NCBI GenBank assembly: GCA_937895465.1
Contig: CALAYY010000136.1
Location: 1-12,243, forward strand
Direction: 5' to 3'
Origin: an uncultured Clostridia bacterium
Lineage (GTDB): Bacteria > Bacillota > Clostridia > Christensenellales > DUVY01
Length of the DNA stretch: 12,243 nucleotides
Shown: piece by piece, positions 11,814 to 12,243 of the stretch
Layout: each line of letters starts with the position of its first letter
Numbering within the stretch: the first letter of the stretch is position 1
Notes under the pieces: generated by a model
What the model was told of the DNA's origin: nothing
The model's input: only the letters and a program-made list of their open reading frames with translations
The model's database searches: none
Made by a program: the position numbers and the translations under genes

Positions 11814-11834
11814 ATTTATACTAAAGGTATGATA

Positions 11835-12200
11835 ATGATAAACGGTGGACAAAGACTTGACGGAGAGGTTGTTATCAGCGGCAGCAAAAACGCAGCACTT
11901 GCAATAATTGCTGCCGCATGCTTATGTGATTCACCTGTTGAGCTTTTTAATGTGCCTTTGATTGAAGACATCTTTGACATGAGAGAGATATTGTTTTCTA
12001 TGGGCTGCCGCACTCATATAGATGCGTACGGCAAAATGGTCATAGAGCCTGATACTCTCAACAGCTGTTTTGCAACTCACCCCAAGATGCATAGCATACG
12101 CGCAGCAAGTTATTTTATGGGAGCGCTTATAGGCAAATTTAAGATGGGTTGTGTCAGCATGCCCGGCGGCTGTAAAATTGGCTCACGCCCTGTTAATTAG
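11835..12200 (+). CDS. murA: UDP-N-acetylglucosamine 1-carboxyvinyltransferase, N-terminal part, interrupted
   Basis: MurA transfers enolpyruvate from PEP to UDP-GlcNAc, the first committed step of peptidoglycan synthesis in the cytoplasm. The first 121 residues are typical: INGGQRLDGEVVISGSKNAAL with the Lys18-Asn19 pair of the active site, a DIFDMREIL block (45-53), IRAASYFMGALIG (88-100), and the PGGCKIGSRP loop with the PEP-reactive Cys113. ATG 11835 is preferred over the in-frame ATG at 11829 because AAAGG (11823-11827) lies 7 nt before it. Full-length family members have about 420 residues, but here a TAG follows SRPVN at once. One extra T before it would continue the frame as N-L-D-Q, a plausible MurA continuation, and the last 50 bases are unusually GC-rich. 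A sequencing error at a contig end is more likely than a true truncation. Confidence 0.88.
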   Translation: MINGGQRLDGEVVISGSKNAALAIIAAACLCDSPVELFNVPLIEDIFDMREILFSMGCRTHIDAYGKMVIEPDTLNSCFATHPKMHSIRAASYFMGALIGKFKMGCVSMPGGCKIGSRPVN

Positions 12201-12243
12201 ACCAGTCTTCCCCGGCAGCTTTGGCGACAGGCATTTTCACCCC

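Overview
The window looks like chromosomal DNA of a low-GC Gram-positive anaerobe, most likely an uncultured or gut-type member of the Clostridia. The basis is the AT-rich composition, AAAGGAGA-type ribosome binding sites, TTGACA/TATAAT-type promoters with 16-18 bp spacing, a class III (Fbp) fructose-1,6-bisphosphatase, a MetA-type homoserine acyltransferase with the acetyl-type residue, and a Clostridia-like tRNA-Thr(CGT). This placement is an inference; no rRNA or other phylogenetic marker is present.

Layout. Positions 1-484 hold no gene. They carry two tandem terminator hairpins for something upstream of the window and three copies of a two-hairpin dispersed repeat. A TVP38/TMEM64-type membrane protein follows (485-1351, minus). 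Then comes tRNA-Thr(CGT) (1557-1632) with its terminator. Directly behind it is a very AT-rich DUF2971 gene (1745-2737). This gene is bracketed by a 41-bp perfect direct repeat made of the tRNA 3' end plus the terminator, like the att sites of a tRNA-integrated element, although no integrase is present. The AT-rich stretch continues with a small four-helix membrane protein and a 69-residue protein (both minus), and a Xre-type repressor (plus) preceded by an inverted-repeat operator.

From 4206 the gene content is more housekeeping-like. It holds fbp, a two-gene membrane-protein operon (seven-helix protein, then a two-helix protein with a four-Cys cytoplasmic tail), another two-helix membrane protein with a long charged tail, and a Fic-fold protein whose catalytic His is replaced by Gln. 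Converging on it from the minus strand are metA and, upstream of metA, a four-helix membrane protein and an ABC-ATPase-like protein that has lost essentially all catalytic motifs. The window ends in murA (plus), which is interrupted by a stop within the last 50 bases, where sequence quality looks poor (probable contig end).

The most interesting points are the tRNA-Thr/DUF2971 att-like island, the apparently dead ABC ATPase paired with a membrane protein, the Fic-fold protein that keeps its inhibitory Glu but lacks the catalytic His, two genes with near-consensus promoters placed so that transcription should start at or next to the AUG (leaderless mRNAs), and the covarying two-hairpin repeats.
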